Origin: Melastoma dodecandrum | Taxonomy: Eukaryota; Streptophyta; Magnoliopsida; Myrtales; Melastomataceae | Assembly: GCA_029817715.1 (NCBI GenBank) | Contig: JARUPY010000397.1 | Location: 7,006,001 to 7,070,000, forward strand | DNA: 64,000 bases | Direction: 5' to 3' | In this document: positions 45,821-57,766 of the stretch, one piece after another | How positions within the stretch are numbered: position 1 is the first letter of the stretch | Layout: every line of letters begins with the position of its first letter | Program-made: the position numbers and the translations under genes | Notes under the pieces: model-generated | What the model was told of the DNA's origin: nothing | The model's database searches: none | The model's input: only the letters and a program-made list of their open reading frames with translations

Positions 45821-48800
45821 TAAGCCCCCTTTTTGCTCAGGTGGCGTTCGTCGCCTGAGTATGTGTCAGTCTGTAATTCAATTAAAACCAAAGGAAACTC
45901 TTCATTTCCCTCTTCGTACGCTTTCTTTTGCCAGAAAATCTCTCTTTCTTCTTCGTTTCAAACAAACCCTAACTCCTTGTTTCTCGGCGAACCCTTCTTT
46001 CTCTACCATGTCGAACTACGCTACCTTCCAGTGGCATCAACGTCATGCTGGACCTTCAGGCGTGGTAAAGATCGCTGATTCTCGCGGTGAAGGATTAACT
46101 CTGGGGCCTGTCCTCGCCCCGGCGCTCTTTCCGGAGCCCATTCATCACTTCTAGTTGAATACGGAATACGCCATACCCCTTTGTCAGGAGGATTTTACTG
46201 ACTCCTGAAACTGGGAACAGAAGAGTGGCTTCCTATGTTTCCCTTCTGTGGAGAAATCCGTCATCCGCAAGTGGTTTACTCTCTGGCTTGGGAAACTCGA
46301 GCATAAGTTGAAGCTCTGTGACCTCTGGTCTTTCTTCAAGTTGTCCCTCACCACTAAGAAGTGCGATCCCCGGATATGTGCCAATCTTCTCTCCTTCTGG
46401 AACAACTCCGTAACCTGCTTTTTCTTTCCTGAGGGCCCTATGACAGTCACCCTAGAGGACATAGTCTTTCTAACTAAATGTTCTGTATCTGGCACCCACA
46501 TTCACCTTTATCCGTCTGAGGATGACCACAACCCCAGCGAGATGATTCAAATTATCAGTACCGCAGAGAATCATCTCAAAATGGTTAAGGGAAACAAACT
46601 CAACGCTTGGGGCAAGGCGTAGGGAGTCGAGTTCTTTAGCGTCTGGCTCAGCAAATACATTTTTCGTTTCACTAGGTTCCCCGAGTTCATTTATGGTATT
46701 GCCAATTTTCTCAGCACGGCTACGAGCAAAGTTGCATTTGCCCCATTCCTTCTAGGTTTAGTCTACCAGAGTCTACATGAGAACTCCTCGTCTATAGAGT
46801 CTTTCCCAAGGTACCTAGCAGGTGGCCCTTTATGGCTAGTTCACTTGTGGTCCTGTGTTTGGATGCCAGGATTAACCGGTTACCACATACCTTCGGGACC
46901 CGTTCAAGTTAAATGTTATGAATTGCACATTCTAGATTCTTATTTTCAATCAAAAGATAGCTGGCTCCGTGCCACAGTGACTGGCCATATGCGCCACATA
47001 GCAGACTCAGGTAGAGGTGACCGGCGTAACTGGGTCCCCTTTCCTTTGGGCCATCTCATCCTGAAGCGTAGACAAAAGTTGACTCCAGACTTGTATTGGG
47101 ATGCTGTCTAAACCAGTAGGGACCTGGTATGCGCACACAAGAGCGGGTTCTGTTTCGAAATCTACAATCCTCAACTCTGTGCAAGTCAATTGGGTTCTAT
47201 TCAAAGTTCTGCAGTTCCATTTGCGGATTCCCTCAATATTCCAATGCATTCCAGAGTTAGCAGCATTGTTTCCAAAGAGGCTTTCCAGGCTTCCATCATT
47301 CTTTTGGAAGGGAAGACCAAACTCCACCATATGGAGTTTCAGCTAGAGACCACTCCGAGCCATGCTACAGAACTATTCTCAGTTCAATGAGCGATTGTCT
47401 TTCATGAGTTGCATACTAAGATGCTTTTTCTTAAAAAATATCAGGAACCAGATCTTCATCTCACTACTGAGATGATGTTGAAGACTGGTCGGAGACCATT
47501 GGGTACATTCTTATCCCTTATCTTTATAGTTTATATTTTCCTTCTGCTAATCTATTTCCACGTCTTAGCTCTTACAGTCGACTCAGGAGACTCCTCTCCC
47601 GAACACAATCCCCCTGCTCCTGCTAGCCGCTTGACACATTCCCGTCGACAAGGCTTAGCTCTGTCTATCAAGGGCAAACAGGTTGAGGTTAAGGACCACC
47701 CGCAGCCATCGAAAAAGAAAAAGGCCAGCAAAAGGGGAGCACCTTCGCCACCGGCGGATTCTAACCATGAGGAGAAGGTACCTTTATCTGTTGCTTTTAA
47801 GCAATGTAGACTTGTTCTTGCTGAGGATTCTGACGTTAAAAACCCTACTTCTATAACTACCTTGGCTCTTAAGTATACTGAGCCTATTCTCAAGGATACT
47901 GATGTTCCTCCCCAAAATGTAGGGACGTCACTTTCCAAGGTATATCACAGCTTACATTTTCCTCTAGCTATTGACTTTCTTTTCATGCTTCGAACTTTTA
48001 CATTCAGGAGGAAAAACGTGACGCAGAATCTGATCCCTCTGAGATCCATGTTGATGAGAGTGAAGACTTTTCAATAAACTCTCGGATATGAGATGTAAGT
48101 TTCCTTTCCTTTTTGTTCTTCGTTACTTGTTCTTCGCTAATCCTTATTTTCTACAAGGTCCAAATCTCTTGGGAATGAATCCCGCCGAGTCTGAGTTTAT
48201 TTCGGTCCCAATCGGCCAGACAAAGTTTCCTAATGTTGAGGTACATACAACATTTCACCTCCGCGTTTTCTGAACAAGTAATTGATTTTCTCTTTATCAC
48301 AGGCTGACCCTTCCAAGAGTTTGGAGCAAGGGATTTCCCCTGATGAGTCTACCGCAGTTGCGAAAGTCATCAAGGCTACTGAGCGAGAGGCTTCCGGTGC
48401 CACAGATATTAATCCTAGTGCTGTTGAGGCTGCGTCAGTTGTAAGTCCAGTCAGTTCGTCTCCTAGTCTACTACCAGGTGGAAAATCCCTTCGTCCTTCA
48501 AGAGAATGTCCCTCAGGCATCAAGGAACCCATCCCTCAGCTTAGCGATGTTGACAGGCTAATGAAGTATGTTGATCAAATCAGCGACCTCCTCCGCCTTG
48601 ATATTTTTTGTGAAGAATAATTTAAGGCTCTCCAGACTTGCGTTCGGGATATTGAGGATTCCCCCAGAGGCACCGACGAGATGCTCGCAGCTTGCTTGAG
48701 TTTCAAGGATCAATTTTGTACTGAGTGGTATGCCTACGTTGTGGACCTTGATCTACTCAGTGATGTCGAAGCCAAAATTCGGGAGATTAAGAAATCTCAA

Positions 48801-49100
48801 GCAGAAGTAGCAGCTGACGTCCGGCTCCTACACCAGCAGAAGGCCGACCTGACCTCCCAGCTTTCAGAAGTACAAACCCGAATTTCCCAACTTTTGGCCA
48901 TGGAGAAAGACCTCACAGACCGAGTCGCCATCATTGACTCCTTGTTAGCTGACCGATCTGCCCACGATTCTTCCAATCAGGACCGACAAGATCTGATGTC
49001 TTGGTTCCGCCAGAGAAATGAGGTTACCATAAAGCGGACTAAGAGGAAAGTTCTGACCTTGCTTTTCATGGAAGCTGCATGTGTAACGCTCAGATTCTGA
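45821..49100 (+). pseudogene. Antisense gene of the Tat element: plant mobile domain plus coiled coil
   Basis: On the strand opposite to pol, a pyrimidine-rich leader with a telo-box (AAACCCTAA, 45964-45972) precedes ATG 46008. The reading continues through VVKIADSRGEGLTLGP and a plant mobile domain (aminotransferase-like PMD, PF10536) with KWFTLWLGKLEHKL, LLSFWNNSVTCFFFPEG, MTVTLEDIVFLTKCSVSG and GIANFLSTATSKVAFAPFLL, then a Lys/Pro-rich segment (PSKKKKASKRGAPSPP) and a heptad-rich coiled coil near 48740-48990. The frame is closed by stops at about 46152, 46619, 47109 and 47388. Plausible introns with GT..AG ends occur at about 47939-48008 and 48240-48302. PMD proteins such as MAIN and MAIL1 act in transposon silencing in plants; the function of mobile copies is unknown. 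The gene is degenerate here. Confidence 0.75.
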
Positions 49101-49399
49101 GATACTAAGGGATGCCACCCTGATAACAAACTCATTTTCTTTTCTTGTCTATTTGCAGCTAGCCGTCACTATTTCGTTGGATTTTTGCAACCCAGCCTTG
49201 GTAAAAATATACTGTTTGGTGATTTCCTCCCAGATGCTTGGGAATCTTTTCTTTAGCATCTTTCATGAGCTTCCCAAACAGTTCTCTTATAAGATTTCAA
49301 CTATTTGCCATTAATTTTCAATGGTTGCTTGACTCTTTCTAGAGTCGACAATCTATAGCTATTTGATGAAAAGATTTCAATCACCTGATACGGTCCCTC

Positions 49400-50185
49400 T
49401 CAATTTGGGGACCATTTCCCTAAAAGGTCTTTAGACTTTAGAGGCAATATCATTTTCCAAACCAAATCACAGACTTGAAAGTGTTTATGAACCACTTTCT
49501 TGTTGTAATGTCGGGCTATCATCCTCTTATGTACTTCTATTTTGTCTATTACTTCCAACCTCTTTCGTTCTAACTCTTCGAGGGCCACGTACATAGCCTC
49601 ATCTTGTATCCAAGTTTGACTAACACGAAGTGATTTATACCTCATCTCAATGGGCAATACCTCATTATGACCGTACACTAATGCAAACGGAGATTCTCTA
49701 GTACTTTCTCGTTTAGCGACTCGCAAAGCCCATTGAGTATCGTCTAACACTTCATGCCATTTTCGTGGATTAAGTCCGACCATTTTCTGAATGTTATTCT
49801 TGATCAACTTATTACTGGCCTCAGCCTGCCCATTTGCTTGGGGGTAGTAAGGTGTAGAATTAGTAATCATAAAACCAAACTCTTCCGCAAACTCCCTTAC
49901 TTTTAAATTGTTAAAAGCTGTTCCATTATCAACAACGATATTCTGGGGAATACCGTATATAATGCAAGTTCGCAGAAAACTAATGACTTCGTTATGGTCA
50001 ATCTTCTTGTAGACTTGCGCCTCTACCCATTTGGTAAAGTAATCCGTTGCCACCAAAATGAAACTGTCTCCAGGACTGGAATGAGGATGTATTTCCCCTA
50101 TTATATCTAGTGCCCAAGTCCTGAAAGGCCAGGGTTTAACAACCGGATATGAGATCCGTCGCCGGGGCACGAGTCGTTGGGCCAT
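49400..50185 (-). pseudogene. Tat element integrase
   Basis: Minus-strand frame of 261 residues with the core triad in WALDIIGEIHP, NIVVDNGTAFNN and QANGQAEASNKLIK, followed by WHEVLDDTQWALR and a C-terminal segment ending at KWSPN. The acidic residues are kept. The zinc-binding N-terminus lies in broken frames upstream (50292-50633 holds the linker with LFRKNVDGVLLRCV and HEGLCGSH). Confidence 0.85.
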
Positions 50186-50291
50186 GTCGCTGACATTCCT
50201 AGCAACTTCTGGCCATCCTAATGCAGTTTTTCATCATCGACGGCCAGTAAAAACCATATCTTCATATAGCCCAACACATCTTTACTTCTGA

Positions 50292-50633
50292 CTAGTGCGA
50301 TCCACAGAGTCCTTCATGAGTCTCTAGTATAATTGGGGTTGCTTCGTTTAAGTCGACGCATCTCAACAAAACTCCATCTACGTTCTTCCTGAAGAGAACG
50401 CCGTCTATTAAGACATACGACAGCGCTTGAACTTTGATGCGTTGTTTGGCTTTCTGTCTAGGGTTTGATAGGAAGTCTACAAGAGGTTTTCTCCAGTCTT
50501 TATCTTGATCCATTATATCCGCAGTCATGACGGTTTTATACGGATATAAGTGTGATCGAATTTCAGGGATTTTATCCTGCTTTGTAGTAACCTTATAACC
50601 GGAGGCCATTTGTGCAAAATTATTAGCCACCAT
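50292..50633 (-). pseudogene. Tat element pol linker between additional RNase H and integrase
   Basis: A 113-residue frame with KVQALSYVLIDGVLFRKN and HEGLCGSH, the conserved segment just before the integrase zinc finger in Tat elements. Stops on both sides separate it from the neighbouring domains. Confidence 0.75.
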
Positions 50634-50690
50634 ATTGTCATCGCATCTTACAAATTAGAATGTTATCTGCTCAAATTGTGCAGACAACTT

Positions 50691-51173
50691 TTATACAAGC
50701 TCAAGATGGGGTAAGAGCTTATCTAGGCATGTGCACCTTTTGTTGACCTGATTGATAACTAATTGGGAATCACCCATAACCTGGACACGTTTTGCCCTCA
50801 AGTATATGAGTTCTTTTAGTTGAGTTATCAATGCTTCGTATTCGGTAGCATTATTTGTTGGTAGTGTTTGTAAGCGGAAGGCTAATCTGATATCCTTACC
50901 CATTGGCGATATCATGTGAATCCTTATCCCAACTCCATTCTTTGTGGACGAGCCATCAAACCATGTTTGCCAATTATCCTCATTCATCTCTTCGTAGTCT
51001 ACAAACAAAGTTGGGTCATGCTCAGCTAAAAAGTCAGCTAGCGCTTGTCCTTTAACCGATTGTTGACGTTTATATCTCAAGTCATATGGTGACAGGATTA
51101 AGCTCCATTTATTGATTTGTTCGACTAACAACTGACTCTCAAAAAAGTATTTAATAATAGGAAACTTGGACAT
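50691..51173 (-). pseudogene. Tat element additional RNase H (aRH)
   Basis: Frame with WQTWFDGSSTKNGVGIRI (first Asp), NNATEYEALITQL (Glu) and VMGDSQLVINQVN (Asp), which is the plant-like second RNase H acquired by the Tat clade. The catalytic acids seen are intact. It places the element in the Tat lineage and not among Athila or chromoviruses. Confidence 0.88.
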
Positions 51174-51204
51174 GACGTAGACTTCACTATTTCCAATGTA
51201 ATGT

Positions 51205-52586
51205 CTAAGTTTTGTGACAACATAAAATACTGATAAACATAATTTTTCTTTTTGGAGTGTATCTCACTTCTATAGGTGACAACAATCTCGAAAGATAGTA
51301 TACAGCTCTCTCTCGTTCGTTTTCATCCGTTTGGGCTAATATAGCTCCAATAGTCGTTGTAGTAAATGCTACGTAGAGTATGAACGGCTTTCCGCATTGC
51401 AGAGGTGCTGATACCGGAGGATTTGATAAGTACCTCTTGAGACCATTAAAAGCTCCATCATGTTTAGCAGTCCAATGGTACTCGCCTTTCCCTTTCAAAA
51501 GAGTAGAAAATACTTCTGTTTTTCCTGTCACATTGCCAATGAATATACAGAGATAATTCACTCTCCCTAAAAAAGCTTGCAGCTCCTTTTTGGCTCTTGG
51601 AGCACCTAGATTCTGAATAGCTTTGACTTTATTCTGATCAACTTCTATGCCACGCTGGTGCACTAGAAACCCGAGAAAATGTCCCGCTTTAACTCCAAAA
51701 GCACATTTTAAAGGGTTAAGTTTAAGATGATGTTTTCTCATTTTTATAAAGGCATTACGGAGATGATCAATATGTAAATCTTCCCTCGTAGACTTGACGA
51801 CTATGTCATTAATATAGACTTCTACAGTCTTTCTAAAGGGAGGCATCGAATATCGCATTCATAGCCCTTTGGTAGGTAGCGCCGACATTTTTTAGACCAT
51901 GGCATCACACCCCACTAAAACATCCCTAGAGACCATCTAAACACAGTCTTGTGGACATCCTCTTCCGCGGTAAAAATATGATTATAACTTGAAAAACCGT
52001 CCATGAAAGACATGATCTAATGTCCGGCCGTTTTGTCTACAAGATCATCTGCGATAGGCATGGGGTATTCGTCTTTCGGAGTCGCTCGGTTTAAATCCTT
52101 AAAGCCTATACAGACTCTGATTTTACCATTCTTTTTCATTACGGGTACAATGCTGGAAATCCACTCTGTATATCGTGACGTTCTTATCTACCCTGCTCGA
52201 AAGAGATTTTTGACTTCTTCAAATACTAATTGCGTTACTTCCCTAGTCATTCGTCGATGTGCTTGTTGGATAGGTTTAAAATCTTTCTTAATGGGTAACT
52301 TATGCTCTACGAGTCTACGATCTAGACTCGACATTTCTATGTAGTCCCATGCAAAGCAATCTTTAAATTCTTCTATTACTTCTCGAATCGCACAGAACAA
52401 CACTTTATTAGCTGATGAACTGGTGAAAATAATCCTAGACGAAGCCTCGCTTCCCAAATTGACACTGACTAACGGGTCACACGGCATTATTAAAGATTCC
52501 CGGACCTCGCTACTTCCTAAACTAGTAGAAACTGACTTATTACAAGAATCATACGTACTAGGCGTTTTTGGATTTATTGAAAGCAA
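51205..52586 (-). pseudogene. Tat element reverse transcriptase and first RNase H, inactive
   Basis: The minus strand reads CFAWDYIEMSSLDRRLVEHK, then, across stops near 52187 and further on, SSIVPVMKKNGKIRVCIGFK and DLNRATPKDEYPMP, and KCAFGVKAGHFLGFLVHQRG. The catalytic YxDD box reads YIND in VEVYINDIVVKST, so one of the paired metal-binding aspartates is lost. The remaining RNase H part (ILYVAFTTTTIGAILAQ) follows. Confidence 0.88.
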
Positions 52587-52998
52587 AGACGTGGATCGTT
52601 CGTAGTAACAGTGGCGGTTCTCCTTGTAGACTTATAAGCGCTGCAAAACGTCAGTGACTACCTCGTTCGCATCTTTCTTATAGTCCATAAGTTCCTTCCC
52701 TTAGGAGTCTGTCGAGCACCAACTCCGTATCAGTGCTTTCTTGGTTCTTAGGTGCTTTTCTTTTGACACTCACTTGGTCGTTCTGGTCGTTTGCATTCCC
52801 CTCTATAGGAATTTCCCCTGAATTGACCTCCTAGATGACTTCTTCTATATCTTTGGCGTAAAGCTCATCTCCCCATCCAGTCGAAACAATCGTGTCAGTC
52901 GCCGGTTTTGGATGTGATGTTCCATAGGAGACGATATAATCAAATTTCCCGAATGGTTGACCAAGGGGACCGACAGTAGGGTCACTCAGCCTATACCT

Positions 52999-53985
52999 TT
53001 ATTCCAAAGTAAGGACTTTGACAGTTTTGCTTGTCGCTGCATACAAAATACCCTTGTCACAACAGGAATATTCATCCGCTTTAATGATTTCAATATCAGA
53101 ATCAAGCCATAGCATCAATTCTCTGTGCAGGGTAGAGGGTATAGCCGCAGCTTTGCGAAGGCAATCGCGGCCTAGCAAGGCATTAAAGGTATGAACTATG
53201 TCTATGAAGAAGAATGCAGTTTCTTTTTCCCGGCGTCCGACTCCCAAGTGTACAGAGAACACTCCTAAGCATTCAGACTTCCTGCCATTGAAACCACTTA
53301 TAGAAATATCGGTTTCAACCAAATCATGGAGTTTGTAACCAAGCATTCTGAATTTAGACAAAGGCAGCACATTTATTATTGCTCCATTGTCGATTAGGAA
53401 CCTGCTCACCAAAGTACCATCAAAGGTGGCAGTGATATATAGAGAATGCATGTGTTGCTTCATACTATCAGATGGTTTTCTCAACCAGTGAAGTGGAAAT
53501 CCAAGCGGGTAATCTGATATGTGAGGAAGAGAGGTTTTACCTCTTGCAGTATCCTCCTTACAATTACTCGCGAAGTTTGCTGGTAGGGTAAGGGCATTAC
53601 AGCTCACAACAGGTTTCCCTTCGCCATCAGCGTCACTTGGTACTCCACTCCGAAGAGGGTTGTAATCAAAACTCGAGCCTGGCTCTCTTGAGTAATCCGT
53701 AGACTCAACACGTTCCAGCTCGACTTTCAACTCCTTCATGTTCATTTTTATAGGAGCAATTTCTAAGAAGGTAGGCCTGGGCCTCTTAACGACGTGACTT
53801 AGGTGTCTATCCCTTCTCTTACGGCACCTTGGTGGTAAAGACGTTTTGCCGACAGCCTTCTGCCAATATTTCGAAGGGTTACTCGCCTTAACCAACGTTG
53901 GTTTCTTAGAACCAAGTGAAAGTCGACTCACCTCCACAAACTTCCCAGAGAACGGGTCATATCCAATAACTGTTCGTGTCAACAC
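52999..53985 (-). pseudogene. Tat element aspartic protease region
   Basis: Frame of 328 residues. The protease fold is recognisable from VSRFLIDNGAIINVLPLS through GFNGRKSECLGVFSV to FNALLGRDCL. The active-site triplet reads D-N-G where most plant elements have D-S-G, D-T-G or D-G-G. The N-terminal half is low-complexity gag-pro linker. Confidence 0.8.
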
Positions 53986-54748
53986 CTGTTGTCACTGAAG
54001 GCAATTGTTAGTTTCATTTATACCTAGCGGTGTGGAGCGGGCAGATTTAACCATGATCTTCCCATCTGATGACATGTCTACCAGCTTGAGGAATTAGTTG
54101 ACACCGCAGGGGGTGCATAGTTGCGAGATCAGGATTTTTTTCTGAGCTATCAATTTGCATTTCTAGCAAAGCATCTTGTCCTCCAAAAATTGAGCTATTG
54201 GCGGACCTGTTCGAATTGCTTGCACATCTACTTTAGGCGGTCCACTGCTCTGTTTGACAACTTTCTTTTGAGAATTTGCCACCTGCTGAGATATGTTAGG
54301 GACGCCACATTTTCCAGTACCTCCAAGTCGCGATTCACTAGTAAAATCTGCTTTACCCAGTCCCTGCTCTGCTCCTGGCTGGACGCGACTTTCATCAAAA
54401 TCAAACTGGCGATTAGGTCGCTCCAGGATACGGAGTTGCTGGCCGACCATTTCTCTAGTTCTACCGCGACCATGGGGGCCACCTCTTCCTCTCCGAGTAG
54501 CTGGCCTACACTCCACACTCGGGGACTTTTGATGATAGTCTCTCTCTTCTAGAAGGTAACAGGAGCAAACCGCGATCCTGGAGAAACCATTCCCATGGCC
54601 ACCTCTTCAAGTGGGTACAAATCATACCAGGTATCCTCTTGATTATTCTACAGGTACTTTCTGAAAGTATTGCATCTGTCCGTGGTGTGCGTGTCATCCA
54701 TATGCCAACAGCACATATTGTTGGAAACGCTCTTTACTGTGCAAGTGA

Positions 54749-56838
54749 CTACTCATTTGTCGGCCAATCGGCCGAACAAAGCGTTCGCGATGATGGTTTC
54801 TCCTGGAGTCTTTGTCTCCTACAAGGGAATGTTGAAATTAGTCTCGATAACATTGACATCAACATCAAAAATGTCAAATGTATGGATGGAAATTTCATCA
54901 TCGAAAGGTTATCGTCAACCATGGTGACTTCGTCTACTTCAGGAAAACATAACTCTTTCGACTCTATAAGGCCCTGAATTATGTTTCTAAATGACAGGCA
55001 ATCCTTAGTCGTATGTGTGAATGACCCATGCCATTTGCAATAATTTCTGGTTTTTTCTCTCTTAGTTTGCAGCACTCTATGACCAGGCTTTAGTTTGATT
55101 CGCTTTCGCTGGAAAAGCTAGTCGAAGATCGCATCTGCCTTGTCTATGTCAAAGCAATATTTCATTTCTTCCCCAGATTTCTGGGATGCTTTAACCTTTG
55201 AGTTTTTTCTTACTAGCGGGTCGCAAATTGTGGCCTAGCCTTTTACAAACTCTGTCATGTCTACCTCGAAACTATTAGGTTCCACATGATACGCTCGGGT
55301 AGACTGAGCCTCTTCCATTAATAACTGATGATATTCAGTTGCTCTCCTTGCCAGATCATACAGATCGCTGAAACGTTCCCTTTGTAATTTCTTTCTAAGA
55401 GGGATCGTTAACGCGTTTAACGCGACCATTAGCTGATCTCTTTCAGGAATGGCGGGACTACATCTAAGCAAGGCCTTACGTAGGTGCATTAGGAATTGCC
55501 CGGGTACTTGCCTTAGTCGCATTACTTCAAATATCGATATAGGCGTGTCGAGGCGCGCGAACGCTTTCATGAACATTGACTACATTTCTGCCCACGATGC
55601 CACTGATCCTGGGGGCAAACTTGCATACTAGGTAAACGCATCCCCTGTGAGCGAATTTGGGAACAGTTTCAACTTCCAAAAGTCATTACCGGCAGCGTCT
55701 CCAGCTTGATGGGTAAAACGGGCTATGTGTTCCATGGGAGTCATTTCATCTTCCCCGAGAAACGAGTAAAATCGAGAACCCGATACCCTCTAGGTAAGGG
55801 AAAATCCCTGTCGACGACATATGCCGGGTATGGGATCCTATAAAAGCAAAAGTCATCTTACCTGACAGTCATGGGCACCATCTGTTCTACCAACTGGGCA
55901 ACTACTTCTCTCATATTCTGTGGTGCTGGTTGATTTAAACCTCCATGACTCGTCATAAAGGGTCCCTGAGATGGTCCTTCGGTGGGGTACCCAAAATGCT
56001 CATTTGCGCGGGATGTAGTTCTTTGACTGGAGCCCTAGCATAGAAGCTTTCCTCACGTGGTGGGACTATCCGATCGGTCGTTGAGGCAGGTTTTCCCCTT
56101 TTGGTATCTCATCCATAGGTGTCTTCCCCTGACAATGATGAGGGATATAATCTGCATTTCTATTTGCTTCGCCTTGCACCTCGCTATCTTCATCAGCCAG
56201 GTTCACTGGATACATGGCGTCGGGTCTATAAGGCGTGGGAGACCGATAGGAAGAAGGTCCAAAATTCGGCGTCCTCTCTCTACAATATGCATCTGCATTG
56301 CCTTGATTGGTATTACTCCAATGGTCATCCTTGTATAACGACACGGTTTGCTTCCTAGTAGCTGCTCGACGAGCGTCTCCATGAAAGAATTATCCCTGTC
56401 GACAGGGATGCTTGCTTTCGGGTCGGAGGTAGGCCTGCTTAAGCCTTTCATCATCTCTCGTATCTAAGCCATTAATTCGGAGCCATGGCGCACATTTTCT
56501 TCATGCAACCCGGCGATACGCCTGTCTATGCTTATATGCATATTTTGCAGGTTCTCATGCACATTTCGCATGTCTCGCAATTCTCCTTGTACGCATAGTA
56601 GATTCCCATGCAAATCCCCGATGTTTATCTTCATATCATTGAATTCTTTGTGAAATTCAAGCCTTGATATGAACTCAGAAGGGGTATGTGTTACCCCGGG
56701 GATGAGTAATTTCTACTTGGCTTTCTTGAACTGTATTCTCGTCATCTATAGTTCCTGTCACTCCTGGTTTTCTCCATCTAATGGAGAAGGAGGAGTATTC
56801 AGATCACCTGCACTCCTAGTATTCCTTGTCATTTTAAA
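54749..56838 (-). pseudogene. Tat element gag, broken by many stops
   Basis: The start MTRNTRSAGDLNTPPSP lies 17 bp after the primer site and is followed by a helical segment (HKEFNDMKINIGDLHGNL) and several stops. The core Retrotrans_gag block at 55235-55576 reads VMRLRQVPGQFLMHLRKALL and ALTIPLRKKLQRERFSDLY. A zinc-knuckle-like segment YCKWHGSFTHTTKDC lies near 55020-55060. Confidence 0.8.
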
Positions 56839-56878
56839 TGGTCAATTTCTTCGTCTCCCATTGTGGTCGCCAAAAACA

Positions 56879-57766
56879 TGTTCGCATCGAAACGGACCAC
56901 GTTGGGAATATTTAGCACGATTACTCACCGGAATTCGGATGTTGTCGCCAGTAAAGAAAAAGATGAATTGAGTTGATCGAACAATGTCAAATGATGTCTT
57001 ACAATAGAACTGAAAAGCTTACAGCCATAAAAACAAATAAAAGTTGTTGGTGCGGATGATGGTGATGCTGTAAACTTGTTGCTGGCGCCGTAGACTTGCA
57101 AACAGAAAAGGTGGATACTGATCGCTAGAGGCTTGGTGGATGGAATATGGACAAAGGTAGTGGCGGACTTTGGATACTAAGCCTACGGTTGCTCACCCTA
57201 GTGACGGCACGAAGGCGGGATTTGTTTGTCTAGGTTACGGTTGCTCGCCCGGAAGGTGGAGTGAAGGCGGTGTTCTGTTGTCCTGGTTAAGGTTGCTCAC
57301 TAAGACGATGGAGTGAAGGCGGGGATTGGCTATCAGGGTTACGGTTGCTCGCCCCGACAGTGGAAGTGAAGACCAAGAACCCTTGCGAGTTCACCCAGGT
57401 CGGGGTCTGGATGCTTGTTAACTAAAACTAAAGGGTGACGATCAATGCAAATGTATCTGAGTTTGATTGTTGTGCTTGATTAAGGAGGATCTCCTCCCCT
57501 TTTATACCGAATCTTGTCATGCTTGGGATGCTTGACACGTTACCATAGAATCTTTCCGGATCGTGTTCTCCTCAACTGAACCCCGGAAATCTCGGCAACA
57601 AACTGATCTCAAAAGTTATTGCCATTATCCATATCATTTATAAATTTAGACTCATATAGACTTAACGATTGCACTCATAGATGGGCCTATACCTTCCTTC
57701 TGGTCATGGCGAATATCTCCTTGGGCCAAAGTTTAATTTAGGCCCAGAATAGTTTGTCATGCAACA
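56879..57766 (-). repeat. 5'LTR of the Tat element, 888 bp
   Basis: It is the partner of 44965-45820. It has four copies of the 33-bp GGTTGCTC unit against three, which accounts for nearly all of the 32-bp length difference. A minus-strand TATA box (CGGTATAAAAGGGGAG) lies near 57495-57510. Confidence 0.9.

Larger units (their letters stand above)
44965..57766 (-). mobile_element. Nearly full-length Tat-lineage Ty3/gypsy retrotransposon carrying an antisense gene
   Basis: Two direct LTRs, 44965-45820 and 56879-57766, enclose 11 kb. On the minus strand: 5'LTR, primer site TGGCGACCACAATGGGAG (56872-56855), gag, protease, reverse transcriptase, RNase H, an additional RNase H (aRH), integrase, then a 3 kb region with a gene on the opposite strand, polypurine tract AAAAAGGGGGCTTA (45834-45821), 3'LTR. 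The aRH domain and the antisense gene between pol and 3'LTR are marks of the Tat clade. Flanking 5-mers are GATTT and GGCTT, matching at 3 of 5, so the target duplication is eroded or not present. Many stops and mutated active sites show that it is inactive. Confidence 0.9.
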
